From: Eonycteris spelaea | Lineage: Eukaryota; Chordata; Mammalia; Chiroptera; Pteropodidae | Reading direction: 5' to 3' | Assembly: GCA_003508835.1 (NCBI GenBank) | Contig: PUFA01000668.1 | Location: forward strand, 58,524 to 122,523 | DNA: 64,000 nucleotides | Part shown: one piece after another, positions 1 through 11,984 of the stretch | Layout of the letters: each line of letters opens with the position of its first letter | Numbering within the stretch: position 1 is the stretch's first letter | Made by a program: the position numbers and the translations under genes | The notes under the pieces: generated by a model | What the model saw: the letters and a program-made list of their open reading frames with translations, nothing else | What the model was told of the DNA's origin: nothing | The model's database searches: none

Positions 1-3000
1 TCCAAAATGAGTCATATCAACAATTTCAGGAATTGAAAAAAAAAAACCTAAGTGAGCAGAACAAGGAGATTGACGGCCGCAAGAAAAACAGAATAGATCT
101 TCGGGAGACAAAAAACAAACAAGCAATCAAACAATACTGCAAGACTTGAAGAATAAAATATCAAATTTAGGAAATAGAGTCGACCACATGGAGGAAGGGA
201 GCAGTGACAGCGAAGACAGAAACCTAGAAGTAAATCAGAAGGAAGAAGAGAGAGACCAAAGAATGAAAAATTGTGACACAGAAAATCAAGAACTAGCTGA
301 TACCATCAGGAGAGGAAACATAAGAATAATGGGCATTATCGAAGGCGAGGAAATGAGCAGGGACTAGAAAGCATTCTCAGACAGATAGTGGACGAGAATT
401 TCCCAAATCTGAAGACTGAGCTGGAGCTTGACATTGAAGAAGACAACAGAACACTCAATATCTGAACCGAAAAAGGCCTCCACCAAGACATATTGTATTA
501 AAATTATCCCAAATCAACAATAAAGACAGAATTCTCAGGGCAGCCAGGGAGAAGAAAACGGTAACTTATAAAGGAAAAGCCATTAGATTATTGTCGGACT
601 TCTCAGTGCAAACCTTACAAGCCAGAAAAACATGGAATCAAATATTTAAACTATTGAGTGAAAGGAACTACCCGTCTTGAAAAATAAATCTAACTAAGCT
701 CTCCTTTAGATATGAAGGAGAAATTAAGACCTTGCAGACGTACAAAAATTGAGGGAATTCTCCACTTCGAGGCCTGCACTACAGGAAATACTGTAAGGGG
801 TCAGCTCAACTAAAACAAAAAGACCAAAAAATGCATAACTAGGAGAAAAGAGACTATAAGGCAAATAGAAGCAGAGGAGTCCAACCCTTGCTAAGAACAG
901 GGCATTAGAAGGTTCAATAATTATAAGAAGAGGGTTGCTATAGAAAGATAGTAAAGAACGTTCAGCATACATAAAGACAAATTGAGATAACAATGACTGA
1001 GAAAGGGAGGATTCAAAGATTCAGATTCACAAAAGGGAATGGAGATAAGGCACGCGCAGAATAAAATGGACGAATGTGTATATATCTATCTATATCTGTA
1101 TCTATATCTCTATATATCTATATCTATATCTATATAGATCCATATATCTATATATCTATATATCTATATATCTATATCTATCACTATCCTTTACATATTA
1201 TAATGGTAACGCACACAGAAGATTCAGAATGAAGTATATAACATAAACGAGAAGAATCAGAGGCAGGACCCACAAAAGCCAACGAAACTAAAGAAACCGA
1301 AACGCAAGGACAAGGAAACAATGGAAACACCGAGCTACCAGAAAGCAAAGGATCAAATGGCTATAAGAAGACTTCATATCTCTATAATCACCCTAAATGT
1401 AACTGGACTGAACTCACCAATAAAAAGCACAGACTTGCAGAATGGATCAAAAACCAAACCCAACCATATGCTCCCTCCAGGAGACACATCTCAGCTCCAA
1501 AGAAATATATAGACTCCAAGGGAGAGGGTGCAAAATGATATTTCAAGCACTGGCATTCAGAGAAAAGTGATGAATATCAGATAAAATAGACTGCCAAATA
1601 AAAACATTAAAGAAAGGTCCTGAGGGACACTTCATAATGATAAAGAGAATCTTGCACCAAAAGACATAATGCTTATTAATATCTATGTTCCCAATCAGGG
1701 AACCCCAAAATAGGTAAAGCGATTACTAACAGAACTAAAGGGAGAAACAGACCAAAACACTATCGTCGTTGGGGACCTAAATACCCCACTGTCGGATATG
1801 GACAGACCATCCAAACAGAAAATCAATAAGGCAATCACATCCTTAAAAGACACGTTAGACCAACTGGACATAAGTGACGTATACAGAGCCTTCCATCCCA
1901 AATCGGCTGCTTATACATTCTTCTCTAGTGCACATGGAACATTCTCAAGAATCGATCACATACCGGGACACACAGAGAGCCTCAACAAATATAAGAGGGT
2001 TGAAATCATACCGACCATATTCTCTGATCATAATGCGTTGAAACTAGAGATTTACTGTAAAAAAAAATTCAGAAGAAGAACCACAAATACATGGATATTA
2101 ATCAACATGCTACTGAAGAAGAACTGGGTCAGAGAAGAAATAAGAAGAAAGATCGTGAGATACCTAGGAACAAATGACAATGATAGTACAACATATCAAA
2201 ACTTTTGGGACGTGGCAAAAGCGGTCATAACGGAAAGTTCATATCATTACAGGCCTATCTCCAAAAACAAGAATGAGCCCCAATACACAACCTAAGGCTT
2301 CATCTTAAAAAAAACTAGAAAAGGAAGAACAAATGAAAGCCTACGTCAGCAAAAGGAAAGAAATATTCGAAATTAGAGCAGAAATAAATGAAATTGAAAA
2401 CAAACTAACAAAAAAAAAAACGACAGAAAAAATGAATGCTACGAAGAGCTGATCCCTTCAGAGGTTAATAAAATGGACAAAACCCTGGCTAGACTCATTA
2501 AAGAAAAAAGAGAAAGGACATAGTAAACAAAATCAGGGATGAAAGAGGGGAAATTATGACTGACATTACAGAAATGCACAGGATCTACAAGAATACTATG
2601 AAAAAATTTATAACACCAAATTTAATAACCTAGAAGAAATAGACCAGTACTTAAAAAACAGACAATGTTCCTAGACTGAATCAAGAAGAACTGGAAAATC
2701 TAAATAGAACAATCAGCAGTATGGAAATTGAAACAATCATCACAAACCTACCAAAAAGTAAAAGTCCAGGACCAGATGGCTTCACCAGTGAATTCCACGA
2801 CATTCACAGATTTAATACCCATTCTCCTCAAACTCTGCCAAAACATCGAAGAGGAGGCAATACTTCCTAACTCATTTTATGAGGCCAATATTACTCTGAT
2901 ACGAAAACCAGGTAAAGATAATGCAAAAAAGAAAGCTACACACCAATACTTCTCATGAGCTCAGATGCAAAATCATAAATAAGATACTAGCGAAACCGAA

Positions 3001-4975
3001 TACAGCAACATAGTCAAAAAGATTATGCACCATGATCAAATGGACTTCATCCCAAAGGAACAGAGATGATTGAAGATATGCAAATCGATGAATGTGATAC
3101 ACCACATAAACAAATTAAAAAGTAAAAATCATATGATCATATCAACAGATGCAGAAAAAGCCTTCGACAAGATACAGCATTCATTTATGATCAAAACACC
3201 TGACAAAATCGGTATAGAAGGAGAGTACCTTAACATAATAAAGGCCATCTGTGACAAACCCTCAGCCAACATTACACTTAAGGAAGAACAACTAAAAACC
3301 TTCCCTCTAAGATCAGGTACAAGCAAGGTTGTCCAGGGGCGCCACTGTTATTCCATATGGCACTGGAGGTCTTAGCGAGGGGATCACACACCAGAAAGAT
3401 CTAAGAGGCATCCTAACAAGAAACGAAAAAATCAAACTGTCACTATTTGCCGATTACATGATTTTCTCTATAGAAAACCCTATAGCTCCACAAGAACATT
3501 ACTGGAAAACAATAAGCAAATAACAGTCAAGTTTCTGGATACAAAATCAACGTTCAAAACTCCATAGCATTCCTATACTCTAATAACGAAGCATCAGAGA
3601 ATGAAGCGGAAACGTAATTCCTTTAGCAATTGAAACGAAAAGACTAAATACCTAGAAAAAATTTAAGAAAAACATGCGAAGGACCTGTATCATGAAAACT
3701 ACAAGACCCTCTGAAAAGAAATTGAAGAAGACACAAAGAAATGGAAAGATATACCGTGTTCTTGATGGGAAGAATCAACATAGTTAAAATGACCTTGTTA
3801 CTAAGGCGTTATACAGATTTTAATGCAATCCCCATCAAAATCCCTACGGCATTTTTTTAAAGAAATAGAACAAAAAATCATCAGATTTGTATGGAAGCAC
3901 GAAAGACCCCAAATTGCCAAAGCCATCCTGAGAAAAAAGAACGAGGCTGGAGGCATCACTCTGCCCGACTTCAAAATTATCCTACAAAACGACAGTAATG
4001 AAAAGGGGATGGTTTGGGCAGTGAAACAGACACACGGTCCAATGGAACAGAATTGAGAGTCCAGAAGTAACTGAACAGACACTTCTCCCTTGAGGACATA
4101 CAAATGGCCAATATACATATGAGAAGATGCTCAACATGGCTAGCTATTAGGGAAATGCAAATCAAAGCCACAAGGAGCTACCATGTCACACCTGTTACAA
4201 TAACTATCATCAACAGGACAAGTAATGAGAAACGTTGGAGAGGATGCGGAGGAAAAGGAACCCTCACACGCTGCTGGTGGGACTGCAAATTGGTACAGCC
4301 ACTATGGAAAGCAGTATGGAGCTTCCTCAAACACTAAGAATTGATCTACCATGTGATCTGGCAATCCCTCTACTAGGGATTTACCCAAAATACTTGAAGA
4401 CCCATATCCAAAAAGATATGTGCACACCGATGTTCATAGCAGGGTTATTCACAGTGTTCCGGACGTGAAGGCAACCGAAGTGTTCCACGATAGATGATGG
4501 GTTGAAGAGGTGGGTACATATATACAACGGGATATTATTCAGCCATGAGAAGAGTGAAATACTACCATTTGCGACAACACGGATGGACTTCGAGATAATC
4601 ATGCCAAGCGAAATAAGCCAAACAGAAAAAGTCGAAAATCACATGACATCCCTTACATGTGGGATATAAACCTAAAAGCCACAAATGAACAGAACAAACA
4701 AACAGAGATCCACAGATATGGACTATAGACTAAGACTTACCAGAGGGGAGAGGGTGGGGGAGGAGGGTGAGGTAGACGTGATAAAGGGAGTTAACTATAG
4801 GGGGAGGGGAAGAGTGAAGTGGGTAGAGGGAACAAATATCAAACTGGACTTTGGGTGATAAACACATAATAGAATATACAAATGTCAAATCATAATGTAC
4901 GCCTGAATTTAAATAATTGTTGTTAACCAATGTTACTCCAAAAAAAACTTAATTTTATAAAAGAAAAAAAAACCA
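1..4975 (+). mobile_element. LINE-1 (L1) retrotransposon, nearly full coding length, inactive
   Basis: ORF1 remnants occupy about 1-1000, an AT-rich simple repeat interrupts the inter-ORF region, and ORF2 remnants run from about 1321. The endonuclease end is readable at 1798-2295, including the conserved SDH motif (SDHNALKLEI, near 2020). Reverse-transcriptase blocks follow at 2728-2958 and 3070-3523. The catalytic FADD motif reads FADY near 3450, so a key aspartate is lost. A 3' region with L1-type sequence runs from 4080 to about 4930 and ends in A-rich DNA. Many stops and frameshifts break all frames, so this is a fossil. The 5' end lies outside the window. Ancient L1 of this type is common on mammalian X chromosomes. 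Confidence 0.9.
1076..1195. repeat. AT-rich microsatellite (TATATC-type)
   Basis: Imperfect tandem TATATC/TATCTA units lie between the ORF1 and ORF2 remnants of the L1. They probably expanded after the insertion. Confidence 0.85.
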
Positions 4976-5264
4976 TATATCAATTTAGTCAAAGCTCAAA
5001 AGAGATACCTGTTTCCATGCCCTGTAAATCAGGTTTTCTGTTTATTGCACAGCATACCTACTTGGGGGATGTGGTGAGCAACAAGTGACCAGTATGTCTA
5101 AATCTCTACAGTCAATAATCCGTCCAGTGCAACTGAATCATGCGATACAGCTGTGTTAATGCGGGCATGTGTGGGTGAACCTATTCTGAACTTTCTTGTT
5201 ATGTTCTTTGGTCTATGTGTCTGCCCCTTTGCTGATACTACAGTGTACTGATGGAACAGCTAAA

Positions 5265-5495
5265 CACAAGAGATGGGCCAACTGGAGCCTATGGTGCACA
5301 CTCGGTCTGCCACCAACTTTTATCAATCAAATTTTATTGGGACACGACATTGCCTCTCCTTACAATATCTATGGTTTCTTGGCACTATAGATGTAGAAGT
5401 CAAAGGCGACAGCAGAGCAGAAACTATATGACCCATAAAACCTCAGAAAACCACACAGGAAGATTGCCAACCTCTGCTGTATAGTAAGTCTTGAA
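5265..5495 (+). mobile_element. Old interspersed repeat, DNA-transposon-like
   Basis: The stretch around CAAATTTTATTGGGACACGAC and the following GACAGCAGAGCAGAAACTATATGACCC matches the pattern of a common mammalian fossil repeat with an ATTTTATTGGAACACAGCC core. I think it is a hAT-type element but cannot name the subfamily. No coding capacity is seen. 4976-5264 shows nothing recognisable. Confidence 0.4.
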
Positions 5496-5514
5496 ATGAG
5501 TTTGTGTGAGACCT

Positions 5515-6800
5515 CCAAAGCTGCTCGTTTTCTTTTTTTTAATTGTTTTGGCTATTTTACTTCTTTCTCTTCATCTAAAGGCATTGTTCATTTCGCCTTT
5601 ACAGTCATCGTTTTAATGTCTGCAATAATTTCCTGCAGAAGTCTTTTCAAAAAAAATGTATCATGGCAACATTCACATAGCATAAAATTAACACTTTTAA
5701 AGTGAACAATTCAGTGGCATTAGTTGTGCAACCAGGACCTCGACCTCGGTCCAAAACATTTTCTTCACCCCAAATGAAAGCTGTTACTCATTAAGCAGTT
5801 TCTCTCCATTCCTCTCTGTCCCAAGCCCCTGGCAACTACAAATGTACATTCTGCCTCCAGGGGCTTATTTTCTCTGAATATTTTTTATAAACGGAATCAT
5901 ACAGTATGCAACCTTTTGTGTCTGGCCTCTTTCACTTAGTCTAATGTTTTGAGATTCATCCATATCACAATATGTACTGGACTTCATTGACTTTTATGAC
6001 TGAAGGATATTCCTCTTTATGTATATCCCACAATTTGTTTATTCTTTCATTCATAGATGGACCTTAGGGCCGTTTTTACCTCTTGGCTGTTATGAGTAGA
6101 GCCGGTATGAACAGGCATGTACACGTGCTTTTTAAAATCTATTTTCAAGTCTTTGGGGACTGGAATTGGAGGATCATGGTATTTCTGGTTCAATTTTTGA
6201 GGTACTGCAAACCGTTTTCTTTCTGCTAGGATTTTGATTGGGATTGGGATGAATCTATAGGATGGTATGAGGATACTTAACAATATGGAGTCTTCTGATC
6301 CATGAGAATGGTATATCTCTATTTCGTTCTATTTTGATTACTTTAATCAATGATCATAGTGTTCAACGTACATATATCACAGAATTTTTGTGACACTAAT
6401 GCTAAAAAGTATATTTATGCTTTTTCCTACGATTGCAAATGACATAGATATTGTCTAATCCTCAAATTTAACTGCAATGATAGTATTCAGAAAATATATT
6501 CTCTGTGATATTTCTATATTGTCTTTGTGTCCAGTGACCTTGTTAAAGTCACTTAGAAATTTTCTAAGTCGTCATGAATGTCATCAGCTAACTGGACCAG
6601 TTTAACTTTTTTTCTTTTCCTCACTGATACTTTACATTTTTGTTCCTGCTTCATTACATTCCTTAGACCTCATGTTTCTAGATGGCTAGGAAGAGTTTAC
6701 TTCAGATTGGACCTCCTGGCCTTTTCACGGTCTTACAGAAATTTTTTTTTGTCATTCCGTATGATGTTCCCTTGAGGGCTATATGTATATAATTAGAATC
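5515..6800 (-). mobile_element. L1M-type LINE fragment, antisense
   Basis: The plus strand carries the reverse complement of an old L1 3' region. Landmarks are CCCTGGCAACTACAAATGT, AACGGAATCATACAGTATG, TTTTGTGTCTGGCCTCTTTC and TTCATCCATATCACAATATG, the usual order of L1M 3' sequence read in reverse. It is heavily diverged, without an open frame. Confidence 0.75.
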
Positions 6801-6894
6801 AAGAATCAGGCCAAATATGCTCACATTGAAGCAAATATCCTAAATAAATGTATAGCATATTAAACATATCAGTGACTTAAATGGACAAACGGGC

Positions 6895-7990
6895 TGTATT
6901 CGTCTGTTTGCCTGCTGTAAGAAAATACTACAGAGTGGTAGGCTTATAAGAAAAGGAAATTTCTCACTGCTTTGGGGCTGCAAGTCTGAGATCAGAGCGA
7001 CAACTTGGATAAGTGCCTTTTTCTGGTTCGCAGACTTCCTATACTATCACATGGTTGAAGGAGCTAGGGATCTCTGTGATGACCCCTTTCAAAACAATTA
7101 TCCTATCAGAAATTTCACATATGAATGTAAGAGGAACACAAAATTCAGACCGGAGCTCAGGCTGTGCTTCATGAATGAAAATATGATTTAACATTAGCAA
7201 ATCGTTCTGTATCATTCTCTGCACAAAGAAATTGGGAGAGAATTTTTTTAAAAAGCAATGAATGAATAAAGAGTTTTTGAAAAATACTCAACATGAATTT
7301 ATACTTAAAAAATAATAGCAAAATTAGAAGAAAATTTCCCTTTTTATAATTGAGGCAAATATACTAAAATATGAAATGTTAGAAGCATGCCTGTCAGGGA
7401 CAGTCATATTATATACCATCACCTCTACTTTTTGAAGCTGCACAGAAATATAAAGTCTGAGCTGTGGATATCCAAATAAAGAAGTCTGCGTATTGAAAAG
7501 AAGAAATAAATATTTGCCGTTATGATAAGTTTGTCAACCTAGCAAATTCAAAGATATTGACACATGGGACAGTCACACGAATAAGAGATTTTAGAAAAAC
7601 AGTGCATCGAAGATGACAAGAGCAAAATCAAGAGTCTTTCATGCAAAAGCAATAACTACTTAGAACATGTAATAGAAAATACATCCGTTCAAATTTGCAA
7701 GAAGAATTGAAAGGTACCTAAGAAGAACCATAACGAAAACTTACAGGTCTTCATACAGGCCATTGTACAATTTTACTGATACATGCGAGTTAAAGAGTTC
7801 TCAAATAAATAGAGCAGTTGCCATATACGTTGAAGGGAGACCAGCATGTCCGAATGTGACAAATTCTTTTAACAGATTTACAGACTTGGTGCCTTAAATT
7901 GAGGCCAAGCCAAAAACAGACAATCTTGAGCTTTTGTCCACTGTTCCCAAAAACATCCTGGAAAAACATAGAAGAGAGAATGAAATTTAA
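6895..7990 (+). mobile_element. Old repeats including an L1M ORF2 fragment
   Basis: 6895-7235 resembles a common mammalian repeat beginning CTGTATTxGTxTGxxTGCTGTAAxAAAxTACxACAGA; I cannot name its class. From about 7250 to 7790 the sequence is A-rich and follows the weak pattern of the L1 ORF2 RT region, including the block at 7500-7720. No intact frame survives. 7990-8510 shows nothing I can name. Confidence 0.45.
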
Positions 7991-8509
7991 AAGCATACAC
8001 ATCAGCGATATAATCTAAACAACAGAACAGGAGAAACCCCTGAGGGAGACTGAAGACTGTGGTGAGTTGGAACTTGCTTTCAGGGTGGGGGTGGTGGGAA
8101 GGTGGGAGCGTCTATGGCCTGCGTAGATGCAGATGACAGATGGGAAGGAGGAGAAGTTTAAATTCTGCCCATACTTCCTTGTGGAAATCAGAGGACAACA
8201 TCTCATGCCACAGATGCCAGCAGCTCTGCGGTAATAGCAGTACAGCAGGAATACTGGGACGGTTAGCCAGTAGGGCTCCGGAATTTGTGCTAATAACGAC
8301 CTGAAACCACCTTCTTGGGTGAGGAGCGACCTTTCTAAATTTATCACTTGAATGAAAGATAAAGACTGGCCGAGAAATGCAGTGTCACGTATCAGAATAC
8401 ATCAGGCAGAAGTAAGGGTATGTATGCATGTTGGAAATATGGTGAGATGTTTAATAAATTTCAGATGGTCGAAGGAGAGTTTTATTTCTTCTATGTATTT
8501 ATTTTTTAG

Positions 8510-8685
8510 GCGAGGTTGACCTCACAGATTGCAAGGACCTTGTCAGCTTACAACCCTTCCTTTTTTTATGCCTACTGCACCTGGTCTTCCTGGTGGTCTC
8601 CCATGCAAATATTAACCAGGTCTGACCCTGCTCAGCTTCTGAGATCAGACTGGATCGAGCTTCTCAGGGTGGCATGGCTGTACAC
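8510..8685 (-). mobile_element. 5S rRNA-derived SINE-like element (copy A)
   Basis: 8569-8685 is a reverse-complement 5S rRNA-like sequence, recognisable by CTCCCATGCAAATATTAACCAGG and GACCCTGCTCAGCTTCTGAGATCAGAC. These cover the A box, intermediate element and C box of the internal Pol III promoter. Immediately next to the 5S 3' end lies a non-5S body at 8515-8568 (GACCTCACAGATTGCAAGGA...). The same body accompanies the 61.1-kb copy, so 5S head plus body behaves as one element. It is diverged from functional 5S RNA and should not be read as an rRNA gene. Confidence 0.75.
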
Positions 8686-8739
8686 TGAAGGAGGGTTTGA
8701 AAAAGGAATATCAGTGCTCTGGACTATGAAATGTAAAAT

Positions 8740-11425
8740 AAAAACTTCAGAAGAGTAGGACCTCCCGATTTCCCACTGCTCAGGCTCTTCCCGGAAAAGA
8801 TTATCTTTTGAGACAAAATGTTTCCATGCTTTGGCTGCCTTAAGAGACACGATAGGAACTGGAACATCTTCTCTGACCCACGCTACAGACATGGGCAACA
8901 GCTGCCCTCTAGCGTCTGTCCTGGGACTGCAGCATTCTCCACCAGGGATGTGAGGACCCTGGAGTGAGGACTGAGGGGCCCGCCCGCCCCAGATCAGAGG
9001 GCTTTGCAGAATCCATCCCGGGGCGCCACTGTGAGCTGTGCACAACCGGGCACGGCTGTAACTTTGAGACCCCCTCCCCGTGCCACCTCCTCAGGGCACT
9101 CGGGAGTCACAGCCTTGGAATGAGGGGACACAGCCTGCAGTGGGAAGAGGGCAGGGGTCCAGGTCCTGCTGAGCAAGTGGGGATCAGAAGGAGAACTTTG
9201 AGGACCCCAAACCCGTGCAGGAACGAATCTCCGCCCCTCCTGTCGGCCCGGGGGGACTCAGGAAGTGCAGTCGGACGTGACGTCCACTGACTTCCATCTC
9301 GGAAGTCTGAGAGAGGTGAGGGCCGCGTGTGTGAGGACGGCTTCAGGTCGGTAGAGGGAAGGAGCCCAGCCCGGCAGAGAGTCAAGGTATGACCCTGAGA
9401 GGGAGGAATGAGGGCGCCCACAGAACCCTGGTTGGCCCCGATTCCGCACTGAGCACCCGGCAGGGTCGCGAGGCGGAGCCCCTCACCACTACCTCATCGG
9501 AAGACTCAGTTCCTGAGGGCCTGGGAGGAAGGGGCGAGGACCCTGGTCAGTAGAGAAACGGGCCCACGATCTTGGTGGCATGGGTGTCAGGATGCTGAGG
9601 GCAATCTGAGGGCTCAGCCACCCTGGATAGAGGACACACGACAAAATGCAGACCGTCCCTGCTTTCAGCCCTCTGAGCCCCAGGATATGGTGGTGACAAG
9701 TGGTGTTCACTGAAAGTGCCTTCGGTGGATGAAGAGAGCTCAGGCTCTTAGGATGAGGGGACCAAAAGTAGGTGGACAGAGGACAAGAATAATCATACTG
9801 GGGTCAAGTTGAGGACCAGAGGGGTGAGGGAACTCATTAGATTCCATCTGAGGACCTCTGGTCAACTCTTGTCATCCCTGGATTTAGTGGCCTGCTGTGA
9901 TTTCCACAAGCTGCCTCCGGGAATTCTCTGGGCAGTGAGGGCTTTGGTCCAACGGGCCTGGCTCGAGTCAACAGAGGGAGGATCCCGACACCTGCCAGAT
10001 ATCCAAGTGAGGACTGTGAGGGAGGACAGGGGAGACCCCCACAGAGGTCACCCATGCTCTAAGCGATGTGATGCGCCCGTGGTCGGATGACCATATGTGT
10101 GTTTTCCAGACTTGCGCACCCCACGTCTCAGAAAAAAACCTGGGTGTCGATGTAAAAGAGCTTAAAGCCTCAGGTCTTAAGGAGGCGGGCCAAGTTCCTT
10201 GTGGGAGCAAGTGAGCATCCTCAGTGAGGTATGAAGGGACTTCGGTACCCAGAACAGAAGAGAACCAACAGAAGACCACTCCCACTGTTCGCCCCTGGGA
10301 GACCCCATGTCGAATTTATCCCCACGTGGTATTTTCCATTCTCCGTTTGAGTCTGAGAATGACTGGGGTCTTGGTATAAGGAAGAGCACCTCAGGTCACA
10401 AATGGGAAGCCCAGGTCCCACTGGGAGGCAAGGTGAGGACCACGAGGTAAGAGGGAGTGTAACCCAATCTGGAGAACTAAAGGGGGCCCCACAGAATCCC
10501 AGTGTGTCCCACTGTCAGCCCTGGAAAAACCTGGAGCGCTTCAGGTTGAACCCTTCTTCATTTCCAGAAGGGTGGTCTCAAGGAGGGGAGGACCTTGGTC
10601 TGAGGATCTTGACCCAGGTCAGCTGGTGCTGGTTCCCAGGCCCAGGAAGGGGTCAAAGTGTAGTCTGAGTGGGTGCCCCACAGCAGGTCACATGAGCCTT
10701 GGCCTGCCAAGCCCTTTTCTTCATGGTTGGGAAGACCTGGTATCGGTGGGTGGATGGCTCCCCTCACTTCCTCTTGTAGTGTCCTTTGGGGATGAAGCTT
10801 AAGGAGCGTGGCCACAGGTCAACAGATGGAGTTGTCCCAGTCACAGCAGAGTGGCAAGATGACGACTGCACAGAAGTGTCCCATCCCAGAACAGATGGAA
10901 TTAATAGAGTATAGTGACACTCCGGTGTCCCTGGTGACACATGGTAGGCCCTGGGAAGGTGTGGCGAGATGAGAGGCTATCACACGATTTCCTGGGCAGT
11001 CTCAGGGGTATGCGGTCCATTCGACATGTTTTGTCTCAGGCCACTGGGGGGTGGGGGCGGTCATCAGGCCCTGCCAGGGACAGGTGAGGATGCTGAGTGA
11101 GCATGGAGCATTTTACCCAAACAGAACAGAGAAGACCTCACAGCACCCGATGGCCCCCGCCCGAACCACGCTGTCAGTGTCTTATCCTCAGACTGTGCTG
11201 GCTGTACCCTGAGAAGCTGTCTCACTCCTCCTCAGGATCTTACGGGAAAGGCTGTCGAGGTGAGACCCCTGTGAGGCTCAAGAGTACCGCTAAAGAGGAC
11301 ACATGTAAGGTACCTACGGTGCATTTCTCAGCTGAGGCCGCAGACAGTAAGTCTCTCCCCAGGCCGGTGTGTCTGTATCACCCACCCCTTGCGTGCACAC
11401 TTGTTGCATCCTGACACCAGTCACC
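8740..11425 (+). promoter_or_regulatory. MAGEA-type 5' non-coding region (copy 1)
   Basis: This is the non-coding 5' part of a MAGEA-type gene. Blocks such as 9270-9430 align by eye with 13905-14100 upstream of copy 2 (shared cores TCCACTGACTTCC/CTACT, GGAAGTCTGAGAGA, GAGGACTGAGG). The region repeats a pattern of CAGGTC, AG-rich block, then a splice-donor-like AAGGTGAGGA or variant (9383, 10003, 10429, 11083). MAGEA genes are known to use several untranslated first exons. ETS-like GGAAGT occurs near 9300, as expected for MAGEA promoters. No coding frame is supported here. Confidence 0.6.
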
Positions 11426-11984
11426 ATGCTTCTTGGTCAGATGAATGAGCCCCCCAAGCTTGGGGAAGGCCATCAGGACCCAAGAGAGAGGCACCACCTG
11501 CTGGAGTCACAGCTGTTCAGAGTTGAGGTGACGGAGGGGGCTATGGCCTCCCCGTCCTCCTTACCCATATCTTCCACCCATTCTGTCCTGTTCCCCGCCA
11601 TCCTGGAGGAGGTGGGTGGTGCTGCAACACAGAGCCCTCCCCAGGGCCCTGAGGGTACCTGTCCTTCTCCCCCTGCTCTGGCTACCCCACCATGGAGCCA
11701 ATCTGAAGATGAGGGCTCCAGCAGCCAATGAGGAAGGAGTTAGCAGCAGGGAGTTCTCCGAAGATGCCGAGTCCTCCCTCCAAGACGGCCTAAATTTGAA
11801 GATTACTGACCTGGTGGGGTTCCTGCTCCTGAAGTATTGCATCAAGGAGCCAACCACAAAGGCCGAAATGCTGAGTTGGGTCATCGGAGAGTACCGAGAC
11901 ACTGTCCTTGTGATCTTCAGCCTAGACATCAGCGTTCTAGCTATTGAGGGTGGAGAGTGGGAATACAGGCCGTCACATCCTTAA
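11426..11984 (+). pseudogene. MAGEA-family pseudogene, copy 1 (homology domain mostly deleted)
   Basis: The start context CACCAGTCACCATG and the N-terminal order (acidic/serine-rich leader, then [11 protein letters not shown]) match MAGEA genes and the copy at 18349. A loss of two bases near 11727 shifts the frame. The second frame then gives the beginning of the MAGE homology domain ([20 protein letters not shown]) and stops at 11984. At about 11925 the sequence jumps from the first part of the domain straight into sequence matching the 3' untranslated end of copy 2 (around 19425). Roughly 500-600 bp covering most of the domain is therefore missing. MAGE-A proteins bind RING E3 ligases through this domain, so the copy cannot make a normal product even if the frameshift is an artefact. 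Confidence 0.85.

Noticed and set aside
4235..4468. Independent small ORFs after the L1 RT region
   Set aside because: They are remnants of the L1 3' part, with frameshifts relative to each other.
8569..8685. Functional 5S rRNA gene
   Set aside because: It is diverged from 5S, attached to a repeated non-5S body, and lies in a MAGEA-linked duplicate; the same holds for 61119-61235. The 35.57-kb copy has target-site duplications, so it is a retrocopy.
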